Assembly: GCA_037783415.1 (NCBI GenBank)
Contig: JAZGTN010000088.1
Location: 3,162,001-3,226,000 of the forward strand
Length of the DNA: 64,000 nt
Source: Leptasterias polaris
Taxonomy: Eukaryota > Echinodermata > Asteroidea > Forcipulatida > Asteriidae
Direction of reading: 5' to 3'
Shown one piece after another: positions 23,701-34,556 of the stretch. How positions within the stretch are numbered: the stretch's first letter is position 1; the number at the start of each line of letters is the position of its first letter. The translations under genes were made by a program, and so were the position numbers. The notes below the pieces were generated by a model. It made no database searches, was not told the origin of the DNA, and saw only the letters and a list, made by a program, of their open reading frames with translations.

Positions 23701-26700
23701 GGTCGAAGCTCCCCACGTACAAACGGATGTGTGTGTATGCCATAGAGCTATACTATGGTGTATGCACAGTACACACTATTTGAATTTACGGTTGCTCTCC
23801 GCTGCGTGCCGTTGAGACTGCCTGGACGAGTCCATTTTATCAGAGGGTATTGTTATCTTCAAATGTTGTAAATTCACAAAATCTTTACACCAGAAAACAT
23901 TTGTAATTATTTTGTTTTGCCTTGCCAACTGCTTCAGTAAATTAACTATTTAATAAACAACATATATTTAACCTAAACGACATGTATAACATATCTGTTT
24001 AAGATGTGTATGTTGCCTCAGAATTACAATTACCTGCGGCAAATGTTCCCGTCCGTCAACAGAGATCGTTTGAACGCAAACTAAGTATTGGCGGGATCCA
24101 TTCTCTCCCAAAAAACCTTTACAAATCGTCAAATATCTAGAGGATGTACCGAGGGATTTTGATTAAACTTTCAGGAATGAAAGATCTATTCCTAAATATT
24201 ACGTTAATGGAAAAAAATCAGAGGATGAACGATAAATTTTTTCACATTATGTCGATATTTGTAGCCATTTTAGGGGAGACCATTTGTAACGAAATTCCCA
24301 CCTGGACCCATTCATACACGTTAGCCGCTGCAATAAACCAACGGAAAATCTTCGATAATATTTGTACGCACTTTAATTAAAATTAAGCATCTCAACAATT
24401 AAAAATACTCTTACGATATACACTGTTATGTTTTCAGTGCTGATAAAGAGAGAATTTTAACGGTATACATGGATTTCTTTTTGTTTTTTAATGGTCATTA
24501 CCTATTTTTAAAATGGAGTGTACCCAAACAGCGATCGCAAATGATTGCGCAACACCCCCTTCCGCCCCCCTCCCCCCCCCGCCCCCCCCCTGGTCCGTCT
24601 AACGGTAATTGCGACTGACTCAACACATAGGATCGAGGATGTGTGTACCGTCCCCGCAACTAGACCGCACAACAATTACCGACTTGATTTCAAGACTAGT
24701 CTTGAGCCAGAGAGAGCACATTTGTATGTGTGTATTTCTCTAGGGAGCATGGCTCCTGTTACTTGGGAGGGATATACTGTCATAGAGCTCTCTGTGAGTA
24801 TTGTTTTGTGTTTAAATCATTTGTTTATAGGAGAAATGTTGTAACTTTCAGGGCTAGTTAAATTAGGTATTGTAACCTTGTATGCTGTAGTAAGTGTTGT
24901 CCTTTTGCCCTTCATTTGTGTGCTATCGATTAGGGGTAGATCATTAGACCTCATAATTTGATAAAGATTTTGCTGTTAGTGTTTAAGTGAATGCTTGTCC
25001 TTCCTGTTCCTCTATAAAAAATAAGTTCCTCTTGTGTAAATCCATGTCAAAACAATGTCTTCTTAACTCTGAATTGTAGCGCCACCATGACACAGCACAT
25101 GCAGCTAGATGGTTGTTTTAGAAAACGTATAAGAGGCGGCAACAGACACCGAGTTGCGAAAAGGAGCCCCTGAACATTAAAACTTACTGCATATCAAACA
25201 GGTGAGAAAAGCTTGTGTCGATTCTCTCTAGTTTAATTAAATTGTATTATTTTTTTACAATAAAGGGACATTATGAATGGAAATCAAAAAGTAGTGAATT
25301 TGGTCCGTTAAAACCTTGCTGGGTCGTGGCAGTGTGATATTAAAGGACCTCGCCTTTTGCTTGGTCGGTCCTTACCTTACGGCCTTGCTCTGCAGGTTTT
25401 AAACGGCCATGTAAGACCTCGTGGCAACTCTTTTACTCCCTAAATAATCACTGTTAGAATTCTACCAAAGAGTACATTCTCGATTACGACTTCTCCAAGT
25501 CACCTTTTTGGATAAATATAACTTATGGTCGTTTAATCTTGAATATGTTTGCACCTCCTTTAAAATCAACATGGAATAATGCAAATTCCTACCATTGTTG
25601 TCATTATGTAACAGTGGGCTCTCTGCGCATGCCCATTCCACTAGAGTAGCTCCATCCCATCCTTCCAAGCTTTCTTGTATGGCTTTGTTGACCACCAGTA
25701 CGTCAATCTTCTCACTGCGTAGGTTCAGTAGCTCTCCAGTTCTAGCAATAAGACCAAAGTAAAACACATCCTTTATATATTTTTGTATATAAGGGTACAC
25801 TTGGGATGTCAACCCAAATCAACTGTCACCAGGGGCACGAGTGCCACCTACCTGGGTCTAACAGTGTTACCCATCACTTCACAGTTACGTGATCATGAAT
25901 CATCCAGTAGGAGCCTGGCTGGTAGAGCAGAAGGCACTACCTTCCCATTTTGACGAAGCATTATGGTTAAGTGCCTTGCTCAAGGGCACAATATATTCCT
26001 TATGTTTTTGTTTCTTCTTTTGCTCCTATAAGATCCATTCCGGGCACGGATATTAAGAGACCGGAAGTGATCGATGGTGTTAACATTTTGCATAAAGAAC
26101 GTTCCTTATGTAGGATGTTGTGAAGTGAAAACAAATGAGATGATATTGGGTGTTGTATAAAAATAGGTCCATTGGTCATATACATGCAGTGTATATTGGA
26201 GCAATAGGTGAGTGGTTTATATTGAGAAGCACCAATTCAAGCGAAACTTGATAACACACAATTCTAAAATTTCTAAATTTAAAGTTGGAAATTGTTGACG
26301 ACCGATTTTCCTCAATCTAGATTGTATCCACTTATAAGACACATGTTCTAGAATACGGGAGGTCGTTGGTTCTAATCCCATCCAAGGTGCCTGTGGATTT
26401 TATCTGTACCTCAACACTCAGAAATTGAACACTAAAGTGTTTCCCTCCATCGGTGTATATAGGGCATCCCCAACGCAATAAATTACACTCATGGGTACAA
26501 TGATATTATATTCTATACCTGTACAAAACGGCAACCACTGGGCAACACTCGATGAAATCCACAACCTCGACAACATCGCCCAAACGGTAACGGTAAAACC
26601 CTGAAATGGTCGTTATAGCAATCTCATACCGTTTGCCAACCTCGACCTCATCCATCAACAATGTGCGTGGAGTCTCTTCGGAGCTGGATGTGAGAAGAAA

Positions 26701-28256
26701 ATGATAAGAACCGTGTGAATGTACATGAAAATCAACTCTCAGAACATGTTCTTGTGTCGTGGTGAATAGCTAAAGGTAACTTAACCGTTCAATAAACAAA
26801 AGCAGTGTCTCTTACATGGTTTTGTTTGAAACCCAATACGAGTTTGTGTAATCGACTAATCGGCGTAAGGAGTTTGGTTGTTTTAGCGAGAGGCCTACCT
26901 GAGATGTTCCGGGATAAACTCAACGATCATTTCATTGGGGAGGAGCGTGTATTGCTGTGGTGTCTTATCCACCCAGGCATTCACGCCAATAAATCCTTCT
27001 GTGCTTGAATAGGCTGGCGAGTGTACTCGGGTACCTGCATTGAAGATAACTCGCGTAACATATACATCATGTTCGGAAGACAAGATATACATACAGGAGA
27101 ATGTCATAGGAATGGAAAGTTAACAGAAAAATCAATCTCAAACATTGTCTGTACAGTTCATCTATTTCATCCACTTGAAAAACGTTTATTACACGGCAAA
27201 TCTTCATGAAAAGACGCTATCAACTTGTTTCATAATTACCTTTTGTGTATCTTGCCTCAAGCTTCTTCTTGTACCCAGATACGTCGATGGTCGATACGTG
27301 GGAAAGATGGGGCCAGATTCTACTCACGATGCCAACGAAGCCTTTAGCAAACTCCCTCCTCAGTTCGTCTGCTCGTGCTGCGTTTGCCGTCAAAGCTGCG
27401 TCCAGAGATCGTCGAATTCCCTCGTCGAGTTGTAATTTTGGATTAACTTTTCCTTTAGTCAGATCTTCTAAAAACGTTTCCTGTTCGTCTTCTAGCATTT
27501 TCAATCCTCTGTAGACTTGCGAAGCAAAAGGTGCATGAACCTGGCCAAGATTTTTGTCGGTGAGAGCAAAGAGGGTTTGGACGTAACTGGCTTCGAAATC
27601 GGTGGAAATCTGGAAGCCACTGGGCGGCGTGTTTTGGGTAGCGGATATGAGCAAATTCATTATGGTACCTTCAGGAATGAACATCACTGGCGCAATACGC
27701 ACTCCAGATTTCGAGAACTTCTCCGCAGGTTTGCAGTAAAGCGCAAACATTTTCTGTACCGGGCTTATCGAGGAAAGTTTACTTGAAATTGCCATGGCCA
27801 CTCGCTGGAACACTCTTGGTCTGACCATCGGGATAAGCTTGCCCTTTCCTGTTGTACCAGACGAAGTTCCAAATCGTTCAAGTTTTGTCGCCACGCAGAC
27901 GTTCTTTTCCGCGTCTGCCAGCCTGGTGAAGTATTCTCGATAGTGCTCGTACTTAGTGAGTGGATGCTTCTCACGAAACTCTTGAAGAGATTTGATGTCG
28001 CTGAACCCATATCGCACGCCGTACTCCGTCTTCGCATCACGGGCGAGCAGCTTCGTAAGAAATTTCTCTTGCTCCTCCATTGGACGTTGCCAGACTTTTT
28101 TGATGCCAGAGTAGACAGACGAGGCCATGAGACTGGGAATCTGCTGCATCAAATACTGAACTAACAGAGTCGCTAAAGTGTGGTTCTCGCAACAGCACAG
28201 AGTTGAGATGTGAAAAGCTATAACGGTTGACAATCCGCATAAACCAACAAAGATGC
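20781..28256 (-). CDS. GH3-type acyl-acid amido synthetase, gene A, exons 2-7
   Basis: The GH3 family adenylates a carboxylic acid and transfers it to an amine; the substrate here is unknown. Exons on the minus strand: 27240-28256, 26899-27034, 26519-26683, 25593-25741, 21295-21380 and 20781-21017. All have GT-AG borders and the frame is unbroken. ATP/AMP-binding motifs are present: SSGTTGKGK in exon 2, YSSTEGFIGVN in exon 3 and FYRYRLGD in exon 4. Exon 2 opens with a hydrophobic segment (GIFVGLCGLSTVIAF). Exon 7 is two codons longer than in genes B and C, with a distinct C-terminus ending NTVHY. With the inferred exon 1 at 43486-43606 the protein is 636 residues, near the plant GH3 length of about 600. 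Intron 5 is enlarged (4.2 kb). No lesion was found, so this is probably a functional gene. Confidence 0.92.
23813..24560 (+). repeat. Dispersed repeat, copy in gene A intron 5
   Basis: The left part (GTTGAGACTG, then GGACGAGTCCATTTTATC) and the right part (AAATGGAGTGTAC, then AAATGATTGCGCAA) both recur in reverse orientation at 36420-36720. The two copies share ends but differ in internal length. No coding capacity is seen. Confidence 0.55.
25303..25424. mobile_element. Hairpin MITE in gene A intron 5
   Basis: Roughly self-complementary sequence centred on GGTCC/GGACC arms with GGTCTTA-type ends. A homologous copy lies at 50471-50584 in the same intron of gene B. It therefore probably inserted before the two genes duplicated. 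Confidence 0.5.
25880..26000 (+). repeat. Probable SINE-type fragment
   Basis: Contains GGAGCCTGGCTGGTAGAGCA and ends near GTGCCTTGCTCAAGGGCACA. The latter is a motif I recall from conserved SINE domains of marine animals. It lies in intron 4 of gene A. The boundaries are approximate. Confidence 0.4.
26295..26425 (+). repeat. tRNA-like SINE fragment in gene A intron 4
   Basis: Includes GGTTCTAATCCC, which fits an RNA polymerase III B box, and flanking sequence. The same segment appears in intron 4 of gene B (49610-49740) in the same orientation relative to the gene. It was therefore probably inherited through the duplication. Confidence 0.4.
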
Positions 28257-28500
28257 CTAGGAGAAAAATGGTAAACACTACAGTCATTACCAAAATGTTC
28301 TTAACAAATCTGATACAGTTTTGAAAACGACTATAGAGGGGATGAAATCAATCAAACTTTTGTTTTTATAAACGAAGTAAGCATGCATGCACAAATCTAC
28401 AACGTAACCTGTTGTTCATTTCTTTCTCAAGCAATCGGGACAACTCTATATATTAACTTATTTAAAGAATTGTTATAAGTTATGTTCGGTGACAACGTGA
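28257..28500 (-). other. Proximal part of gene A intron 1
   Basis: Intron sequence between the exon 2 acceptor and the LTR element. The last bases before exon 2 (GTGTTTACCATTTTTCTCC on the minus strand) are nearly identical to the matching site in gene B. GTGA at 28497-28500 is the left target-site duplication of the LTR element. Confidence 0.7.
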
Positions 28501-28684
28501 TTATCACGATCCTCGGAGCTTACAATAATTCACGTCTTGCTCTTCTCGTTTCTGGTTCTGAATTGCCGGTTCAGTAGCTTTATTATTCAAAAGACGGGGG
28601 TTTATCAGGCAGTGGGATATTACGTAATCAGTTAATTTAAATAACAAATAAGTTCAGGGTGGGGTGTTGCTTCTGACCGTAACA
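28501..28684 (-). repeat. 3' LTR of the Gmr1-type element
   Basis: 184 bp, indistinguishable by eye from 34557-34740. On the minus strand it begins TGTTACGGTC. Identical LTRs suggest recent insertion. Confidence 0.92.
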
Positions 28685-28687
28685 TAA

Positions 28688-28703
28688 CCTCCCTCCTCCC
28701 TTC
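28688..28703 (-). other. Polypurine tract of the Gmr1-type element
   Basis: On the minus strand, GAAGGGAGGAGGGAGG followed by TTA lies immediately before the 3' LTR. This is the expected primer site for plus-strand DNA synthesis. Confidence 0.85.
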
Positions 28704-29015
28704 AGTTCTCATTGGCCAAACATTAATGTGTAGCCAAACTATAAATGAGGACTTCAGAAAACGGTCAGTCTTCAATTAACACTAAAACAACATTAATTGC
28801 TTCCCTAAACAATTTAACTTCACGAAATTAATTTCAATACAATCACTTGTGGAAATCACCATGGTAATTTCGGTTCGTTAGAGGAAATTCTTCGGAGTAA
28901 AACGTCAAAGTTTGCATACGTCAAAATCTTCTAAGTAACTGTAATAACCAATTACCAATAAATACTGTTACTTAATACTGCTTAATGAACTAGTTTGCTT
29001 AGTGAACTAGTTCGC

Positions 29016-30212
29016 TTAATCAACTAGTCTGCTTACAAAATCACTGTTAGCATTGGCCTTGCCACTTCGGTGTTCAATTGTAAACTGGTATTGCTGTAAC
29101 AGCATGGACCATCGCATGAGTCTACAATTTTGGTTTTTCATGGTTTGTAACCAAGCTAGAGGCTTATGGTCTGACTGGATGACAAAGTGTCTGCCGTAAA
29201 TGTAATACCGAAACTGTTCAATGCCAAATACAATCGCGTAGAGTTCTCTCTCTATGGTCGACCATCGCTGTTGTGTGTCTGAGAGCTTTTTGGAGCGGAA
29301 AGCGATAGGGTGCTCCCTGCCTTCATGTTTCTGAGTAAGTACTGCTCCCACAGCTTTCTCGGACGCATCAGCTTGGACGAAGAATGGTAGTGAGTGATCA
29401 GCGATGCGTAGTATAGGAGCAACAGTGAGAACTTCCTTTAGGGACTTAAACGCCTTCTCACAACCCTCATTCCATAGAATTTTCGCTGGCTTAGACTTTT
29501 TGAGTAAATCCGTGAGTGGTGTCGCCTTCTTAGAAAGATTTTCGATGTGATCTTTATAATAATTCACCATGCCAAGGAACCTTCTTATCTGTGTCTTAGT
29601 TTGCGGTCTTGGGAATCTGTTGATGGCTTCAACTTTTTCCGTGAGAGGACTAACTTCACCGTCTCCCACCATTTTGCCAAGGTATTCTGTCTGGGTCATG
29701 CAAAAACTACACTTCTTTGGATTGGCCTTTAGACCAGCACTCTGAAGTCTCTTGAGGACATCTGTCAACTTTCTTAGATGTTCATCCCAGGTCTCAGAAT
29801 AAATAACAACATCATCCAAAAAGGCTTGTACGTGATTGATTCCAACCAACAATGTATCCATCATGCGCTGATAACAAGCAGGGGCATTTTTAAATCCAAA
29901 TGCCATTCTTGTGAACTGAAACTGACCAAACGGAGTAATGAAAGCACTTTTAGCTCGAGCAGATTCGCTTATAGGGATCTGGTAATAACCCTTGGTGAGA
30001 TCAATTGTTGATATGAAGGTAGAGTGTCCGATTCCGTCAATAATTTCATCGACCAGTGGCATGGGATATGCATCGAACTCGGTTACACTGTTTAACTTCC
30101 GGTAGTCTTGAACTAGACGCAACTGTCCTCCCTTCTTAGGAACAAACATAGTTGGGCTGGCCCATGGGCTATTGGCTCGTTCTATAATGCCAAGGTTCAG
30201 CAGTAAATTGAG
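29016..30212 (-). CDS. Reverse transcriptase and RNase H portion of pol, Gmr1-type
   Basis: Open in the same frame as gag-integrase, directly after the TAA at 30213-30215. The first ATG is at 30149, giving 377 residues. Numbered from that Met: VPKKGG near 3, catalytic D50 in STIDLTKGYYQ, and FLDD at 110-113 in the RT active site. An RNase H domain follows, with QADASEKAVGAVL, an ERELYAI segment, a SDHKPLAWL block and a terminal ANSDFVSR. The conserved helix that usually precedes SPWASP lies upstream of the first ATG, so translation from that ATG alone would give a truncated RT. It is readable but probably expressed only by stop-codon readthrough, or not at all. Confidence 0.9.
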   Translation of the reverse strand, partial: LNLLLNLGIIERANSPWASPTMFVPKKGGQLRLVQDYRKLNSVTEFDAYPMPLVDEIIDGIGHSTFISTIDLTKGYYQIPISESARAKSAFITPFGQFQFTRMAFGFKNAPACYQRMMDTLLVGINHVQAFLDDVVIYSETWDEHLRKLTDVLKRLQSAGLKANPKKCSFCMTQTEYLGKMVGDGEVSPLTEKVEAINRFPRPQTKTQIRRFLGMVNYYKDHIENLSKKATPLTDLLKKSKPAKILWNEGCEKAFKSLKEVLTVAPILRIADHSLPFFVQADASEKAVGAVLTQKHEGREHPIAFRSKKLSDTQQRWSTIERELYAIVFGIEQFRYYIYGRHFVIQSDHKPLAWLQTMKNQNCRLMRWSMLLQQYQFTIEHRSGKANANSDFVSRLVD

Positions 30213-33200
30213 TTATTCTTTCATTGCTTGTCGTTGTGTGTGCGGGATGGAATATGGACGTTGTGTGATTGGCGTCTCATCTGTGATTTTGATCTTGAAC
30301 TCTGCCAAAGTGGTCAATCCTGGGTGAGACGAAAAGACATCACTGAATGATTGGAGTAGCTTTTCGCATTGATGATACTTATCATCATCAAGCTGATGAT
30401 TGATGGAGACCTTTTTCCACTCCATCTCTACATTATCAGCATTGCTGTCACCAACATCAGGGAAGACTAAGTTGATCTGCGGATTATCCATCTGCTCACG
30501 AGTCAACCATTTCCTTAGCAAGTTCACATGGTAAGTTCGGTACCGTTTTCGGGCTCGGCCAGTGTCTACAAGGTAAGTCACACTTCCTAAACGTTTAGAA
30601 ATTTTGTACGGTCCTTGCCAACCTGCCAGTAACTTATTAGCAGATGTAGGTAGAAGCACTAAAACATCTTCACCAATTTCATACTGTCTATCACGAGCTT
30701 TCTTGTCATACCACTGTTTCACTTTCCCCTTGCTGAGTTCATCTTCTTGTTGCTTGATGTCCAACACTTTGCGAAGTTTATCAGCAAGAGCCAATACAAA
30801 GTCAACAACACTGTTCTTGTCCTCTGTACGATCTGTCATGTTATTATACACTAAGGTAAGTGGACCCCTCACCTCTCTGCCGTACAACAACTCAAATGGG
30901 CTGAACCCCAATTGTTCATGTGGTGAATCTCGATAAGCAAAACAGACATATGGAATGTAGTCGTCCCAGTCTTTGGCATCTGTATCTGCACATAAGCGAC
31001 GAAGCACTGCCTTTAAGGTTCCATTAAATCGTTCAACAATGGCGTTGGTTTGCGGGTGGTAAACTGACGTGACAATGTGCTTTACATCAAGTAACCGATA
31101 CACCTGATTCATCAATTCACTCATGAAATTGGTCCCTTGGTCAGTCAGGATCTCTCGCGGGATACCCACTTTACAAAAATACTCTACCATCGCTGTGGAT
31201 ACCGTCGTCGCCCTCATGTCAGGTATGGGAATGGCTTCTGGGAAGCGAGTACAATGGTCAACAATGACTAACACAAATCGGTTACGTCTATTACTCAGGT
31301 TGAGTGGGCCCACAATATCCATACCAACTCTGTGGAATGGCTCACTGACTGAAGGTGTCTTTATCAGTTTAGCTCGGTCCGATGTTAATTTACGAGCTGA
31401 CTTCTGACAATTTGTGCATGTCTTACACCATCGCTTGATGTCTTTGAGGATGTTCGGCCAGTAATACAGTCTTAGGAGCTTTGCTTTAGTTTTTGCTACT
31501 CCTAGATGACCAGAGAGAGGCACTTCATGGGCGAGTCTCAGTAAATTGTTACGAAACTTCATTGGTACAACTATTTGGTGCTGTATCAGTTTTGGTCTAT
31601 TGTTTGGTTGCCACTTTCTGTACAAAAGGTCATTCTTTGTGTAGAAACAATAGTCTTTCTCTAGAATATCTGTGTGTGGAACAGCTTTAGTCCAAGCATC
31701 CTTGAGAGACAAATCAAGCTTCTGTTCAATTTTAAGTTTTTCAACATCTAGTTCAAACAGTTCATCTTGTTGCATCACTTTAGTTACATCTTTTCCTGAT
31801 CTCCTATGAATTTCTTGTGTGGTAATCCATTCTGGTGCATTAGGATTCAACTTAGACGTAGAACTTGATACTGATTTTGAATCAATGACTTTGTCACTTG
31901 CTATCAATGTCGGCTTAGGCTGGAGTAAAGCTTGCTCTGTCTCAACAGATTTATCTGTGTCTTTTTGGGAGCGAGCTTGGGCACGAGTGACGACAGACGC
32001 ACATAAATGTTCTAAATTGTTACCCAACAAAACATCACAGGGACAGTCCATCACTAGCACATTGGAATCAATCTGGTTTCCATCGAGCTCTATTTTCACC
32101 CTTGCAACAGGAATTTCTTCGACAACACCATTGGCGAATCTCACTTTCTCTACATCACCTAACAGCTGCTCATCACGAACAAGACTTGGATTTACAACAG
32201 TCACTGTTGCACCAGTGTCTCTATACAGTAATGCCGGCTTACCATTAACAGCTCCGTTGTACATGTATTTGCGTGGATACATCGATGTGGATACATCAAC
32301 AAAGTTTACTCCCTTGTTTGGGCACGATCTGGCTAAGTGTTGATCACTACCGCACTTGTAGCATCGCTTTCTCAGAGGTGGCCTACTGGAGTACGATGAT
32401 GGAGCAAAGGAGGTTCTCATGTGAGTAGTACCTGTTGTGGTCGTATTGGTTGCAGGAGGCTTTATCTGGTTATTGTCAGTTTTGCTTTCAACACGGAGGC
32501 AGTTGTGAGCTCGACTATATCTGTCTGCCGCTTTGGCCATTTCCTTCAAATTTTTGAACTCTCTTTCTCTCACCCACGTTGCAAGTTGAGCATTAGCGTT
32601 ACGAAGGAACTGCTCTTCAATGATGAGATCCACCAAATCTTCACGGGTTTTTATAGCTCGGGACTTGAACCATCTTTCAGTTTCCAACTCCATGCGTAGC
32701 ACCCATTCTGTGTAGGATTCGGTGTCAGTCTTACGTGAAGCTCTAAACTTCCTGCGATACTCTTCTGGCATTAGATTGTACCTGTCAAGAACAGCAGCTT
32801 TGATTTTATCATAATTTTTTGTGTCATCAGCCTTTAACCGCATTAGAGCTTCTTTTGCTTTACCAGTGAGTAACGTGTGAATGTAAACAGGCCAGTCTGC
32901 CTTAGAGATGGATTGGGTCACTGCCCATCTTTCAAACTGTTCAAGGTAAATATCAATCCTTTCACCATCTTTTAGTGGCTGCATTTTTGTGAGTAATGAC
33001 TGCATAAGTCTTTTCTTTTCACTCTCACGCTTACTTGCCAAGGTTTCTTCATGTTGCTTTTGCTTTTGTTTCAAAATATCTTCTTGATTTTTCTTTTCTA
33101 TCTCAAGTTTTAACTTCTCTACCTCTAACTTTTCTTTTTCAAGTTGTAACCGTTTCTCTTCAAGTTCTCTCTTTTTGGCATTTTCACCTTGATCTATGGC

Positions 33201-33485
33201 CTTTTGTTCCTTCATAAATTCAATGTACATTTTAGACTGTTCCAAACTCTCAAATGATTTAAGGGAAGGATACTGATACTGAGGGCTCTTTCCTCCATCC
33301 TCACTTTCATCAAAACTAAGCCCACTTTTCAGACCTGGTTTCTTACTAACAACTTCATGTTCGTACAGATCAATGATCATTTCATCTTTACTTTTACCAT
33401 TAGAATCAATACCTCTAGTTGCTAACTCATCTTTTAACTCTACAACAGTCATCTTATGAAATGGTTTTGGTTCTGCAGTAGCCAT
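30213..33485 (-). CDS. Gag-protease-integrase polyprotein, Gmr1-type
   Basis: 1090 residues from ATG at 33485 to TAA at 30213. N-terminal SAP-like motif (about 11-45); charged coiled coil (about 100-165); gag region resembling a SCAN/retrotransposon gag fold (about 200-330); CCHC knuckle C375-C378-H383-C388; retropepsin-type DTG at 423-425; integrase zinc finger H653, H660, C690, C693; catalytic D723, D782, E818 (DD35E spacing); GPY motif at 958-960. The last about 80 residues lead into reverse transcriptase, and the frame stops within the conserved start of that domain. The whole frame before the TAA shows no other damage. The products would package and integrate the element. Confidence 0.93.
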   Translation of the reverse strand: MATAEPKPFHKMTVVELKDELATRGIDSNGKSKDEMIIDLYEHEVVSKKPGLKSGLSFDESEDGGKSPQYQYPSLKSFESLEQSKMYIEFMKEQKAIDQGENAKKRELEEKRLQLEKEKLEVEKLKLEIEKKNQEDILKQKQKQHEETLASKRESEKKRLMQSLLTKMQPLKDGERIDIYLEQFERWAVTQSISKADWPVYIHTLLTGKAKEALMRLKADDTKNYDKIKAAVLDRYNLMPEEYRRKFRASRKTDTESYTEWVLRMELETERWFKSRAIKTREDLVDLIIEEQFLRNANAQLATWVREREFKNLKEMAKAADRYSRAHNCLRVESKTDNNQIKPPATNTTTTGTTHMRTSFAPSSYSSRPPLRKRCYKCGSDQHLARSCPNKGVNFVDVSTSMYPRKYMYNGAVNGKPALLYRDTGATVTVVNPSLVRDEQLLGDVEKVRFANGVVEEIPVARVKIELDGNQIDSNVLVMDCPCDVLLGNNLEHLCASVVTRAQARSQKDTDKSVETEQALLQPKPTLIASDKVIDSKSVSSSTSKLNPNAPEWITTQEIHRRSGKDVTKVMQQDELFELDVEKLKIEQKLDLSLKDAWTKAVPHTDILEKDYCFYTKNDLLYRKWQPNNRPKLIQHQIVVPMKFRNNLLRLAHEVPLSGHLGVAKTKAKLLRLYYWPNILKDIKRWCKTCTNCQKSARKLTSDRAKLIKTPSVSEPFHRVGMDIVGPLNLSNRRNRFVLVIVDHCTRFPEAIPIPDMRATTVSTAMVEYFCKVGIPREILTDQGTNFMSELMNQVYRLLDVKHIVTSVYHPQTNAIVERFNGTLKAVLRRLCADTDAKDWDDYIPYVCFAYRDSPHEQLGFSPFELLYGREVRGPLTLVYNNMTDRTEDKNSVVDFVLALADKLRKVLDIKQQEDELSKGKVKQWYDKKARDRQYEIGEDVLVLLPTSANKLLAGWQGPYKISKRLGSVTYLVDTGRARKRYRTYHVNLLRKWLTREQMDNPQINLVFPDVGDSNADNVEMEWKKVSINHQLDDDKYHQCEKLLQSFSDVFSSHPGLTTLAEFKIKITDETPITQRPYSIPHTQRQAMKE

Positions 33486-34539
33486 GTTTTAGATAGTTAC
33501 ACTGCAGTTTCCTTGCGAAAAGCACATAGATAGAAATCAAAACATCACTTCCTAAACTGTCAATAATTAATTAATTAAATAAGACTTATTATATTAACAG
33601 TTAAACTTATTTCTAAGCAAAAAAAATAATTCTTATTAACAGAACAATAAATCTATGATTCATGAGTCCATACAAAAACTGTTCATGGTCGACTTGTGTC
33701 ACACTTTGTGTGCGTGATGATCGTTAGCATGGTTTACTATAGTTCTCATGCGGTCCACAACAGATCATTTTGTACGCAATGTTTCTTCGCGAAATAGCGC
33801 TCTATTTCAACAGTGACGTTAAATGTTCGTCCACTAATTCTTTAAACTCACAGTTTGAGAACATTAATGTCACTGGAAAACTCGGAAAACTCATCAATCT
33901 GTCTCTTCCGTTGTCGTGTCACCCGCTGCTCCCGATGTTACGTTGTGGGGGCTCAGCCTCTTCAAACGATGTGTACAATGTGGGTTCACGTAGACAGGAA
34001 ACTAGATGTCATCTGAGCGCCAGCAGAAGCGCGCCCTCTAGCGACGAAGATGGTGCGTTACAGCGGCCCGTAGTGTTTGGGGCGGGCGTGGCCGTACCTT
34101 AAATTAGGTGTTGAAATGCGTTTTCAATGTACAAATGTATGTTCTTGCTTCATTCCAACGGCAAATTCTTCATTTATTGCCAGTTTTCACTTCACAGTAG
34201 GACTTGCTCAAGTGCTCACACTTCAAGGTTGGTCGAATCCCCAGGTCGCGATCCCAGTGATTCTTATTCAAGCAACTGCCCAATCTCGTTGGTCCCTCAG
34301 TCCCGTCTCTCTCAGTGACGTCCGACGGTAGCCAACATTTTCACGGCGGGCCCAATTCACGCAGCTCTCTTCATAGCGTAGCGGTGGACTGCCCGTCGCC
34401 GGCCCACAAACTCAGATTTTCGAGGTGCTCCCTCTGATCGAAATATGTCCCAAACGGTAGTACACATCAACTTTCAGTTAAACTGAATGTTTTCTGCTAT
34501 TATAGCGAATAGAATTTGCCCACCGATTTGGGAAACTAC

Positions 34540-34555
34540 CCTGCCGATTACGCCA
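34540..34555 (-). other. Primer-binding site, tRNA-Ser type
   Basis: The plus strand reads CCTGCCGATTACGCCA directly beside the 5' LTR, with one base between. This has the layout of a tRNA 3' end: 5-nt T-stem half, 7-nt acceptor half, G discriminator and CCA. It differs by one base from the common animal tRNA-Ser end that I remember. Confidence 0.75.
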
Positions 34556-34556
34556 A

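Larger units (their letters stand above)
21381..25592 (-). other. Intron 5 of gene A with repeats
   Basis: This 4.2-kb intron is 0.8-1.0 kb in genes B and C. It holds a CpG-rich patch with a triplicated GCGCGCCACCA-type motif (about 23620-23660), a segment at about 23813-24560 that recurs inverted at 36420-36720, a C-rich tract at 24555-24590, and a hairpin MITE at 25303-25424. Short frames here, such as 78 residues at 24144, show no recognisable features. Confidence 0.6.

Noticed and set aside
23583..23783. 66-residue plus-strand frame over a GC-rich patch
   Set aside because: Its apparent repeats come from a triplicated GCGCGCCACCA-type DNA motif, and it lies inside gene A intron 5.
24144..24380. 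78-residue frame in gene A intron 5
   Set aside because: No domain, no splice context and AT-rich composition consistent with chance.
26805..27786. Plus-strand frames overlapping gene A exons
   Set aside because: Antisense shadows of the GH3 exons, which have matching splice sites and homology on the minus strand.
31819..32343. 174-residue plus-strand frame
   Set aside because: Antisense shadow of the gag-protease region of the LTR element.
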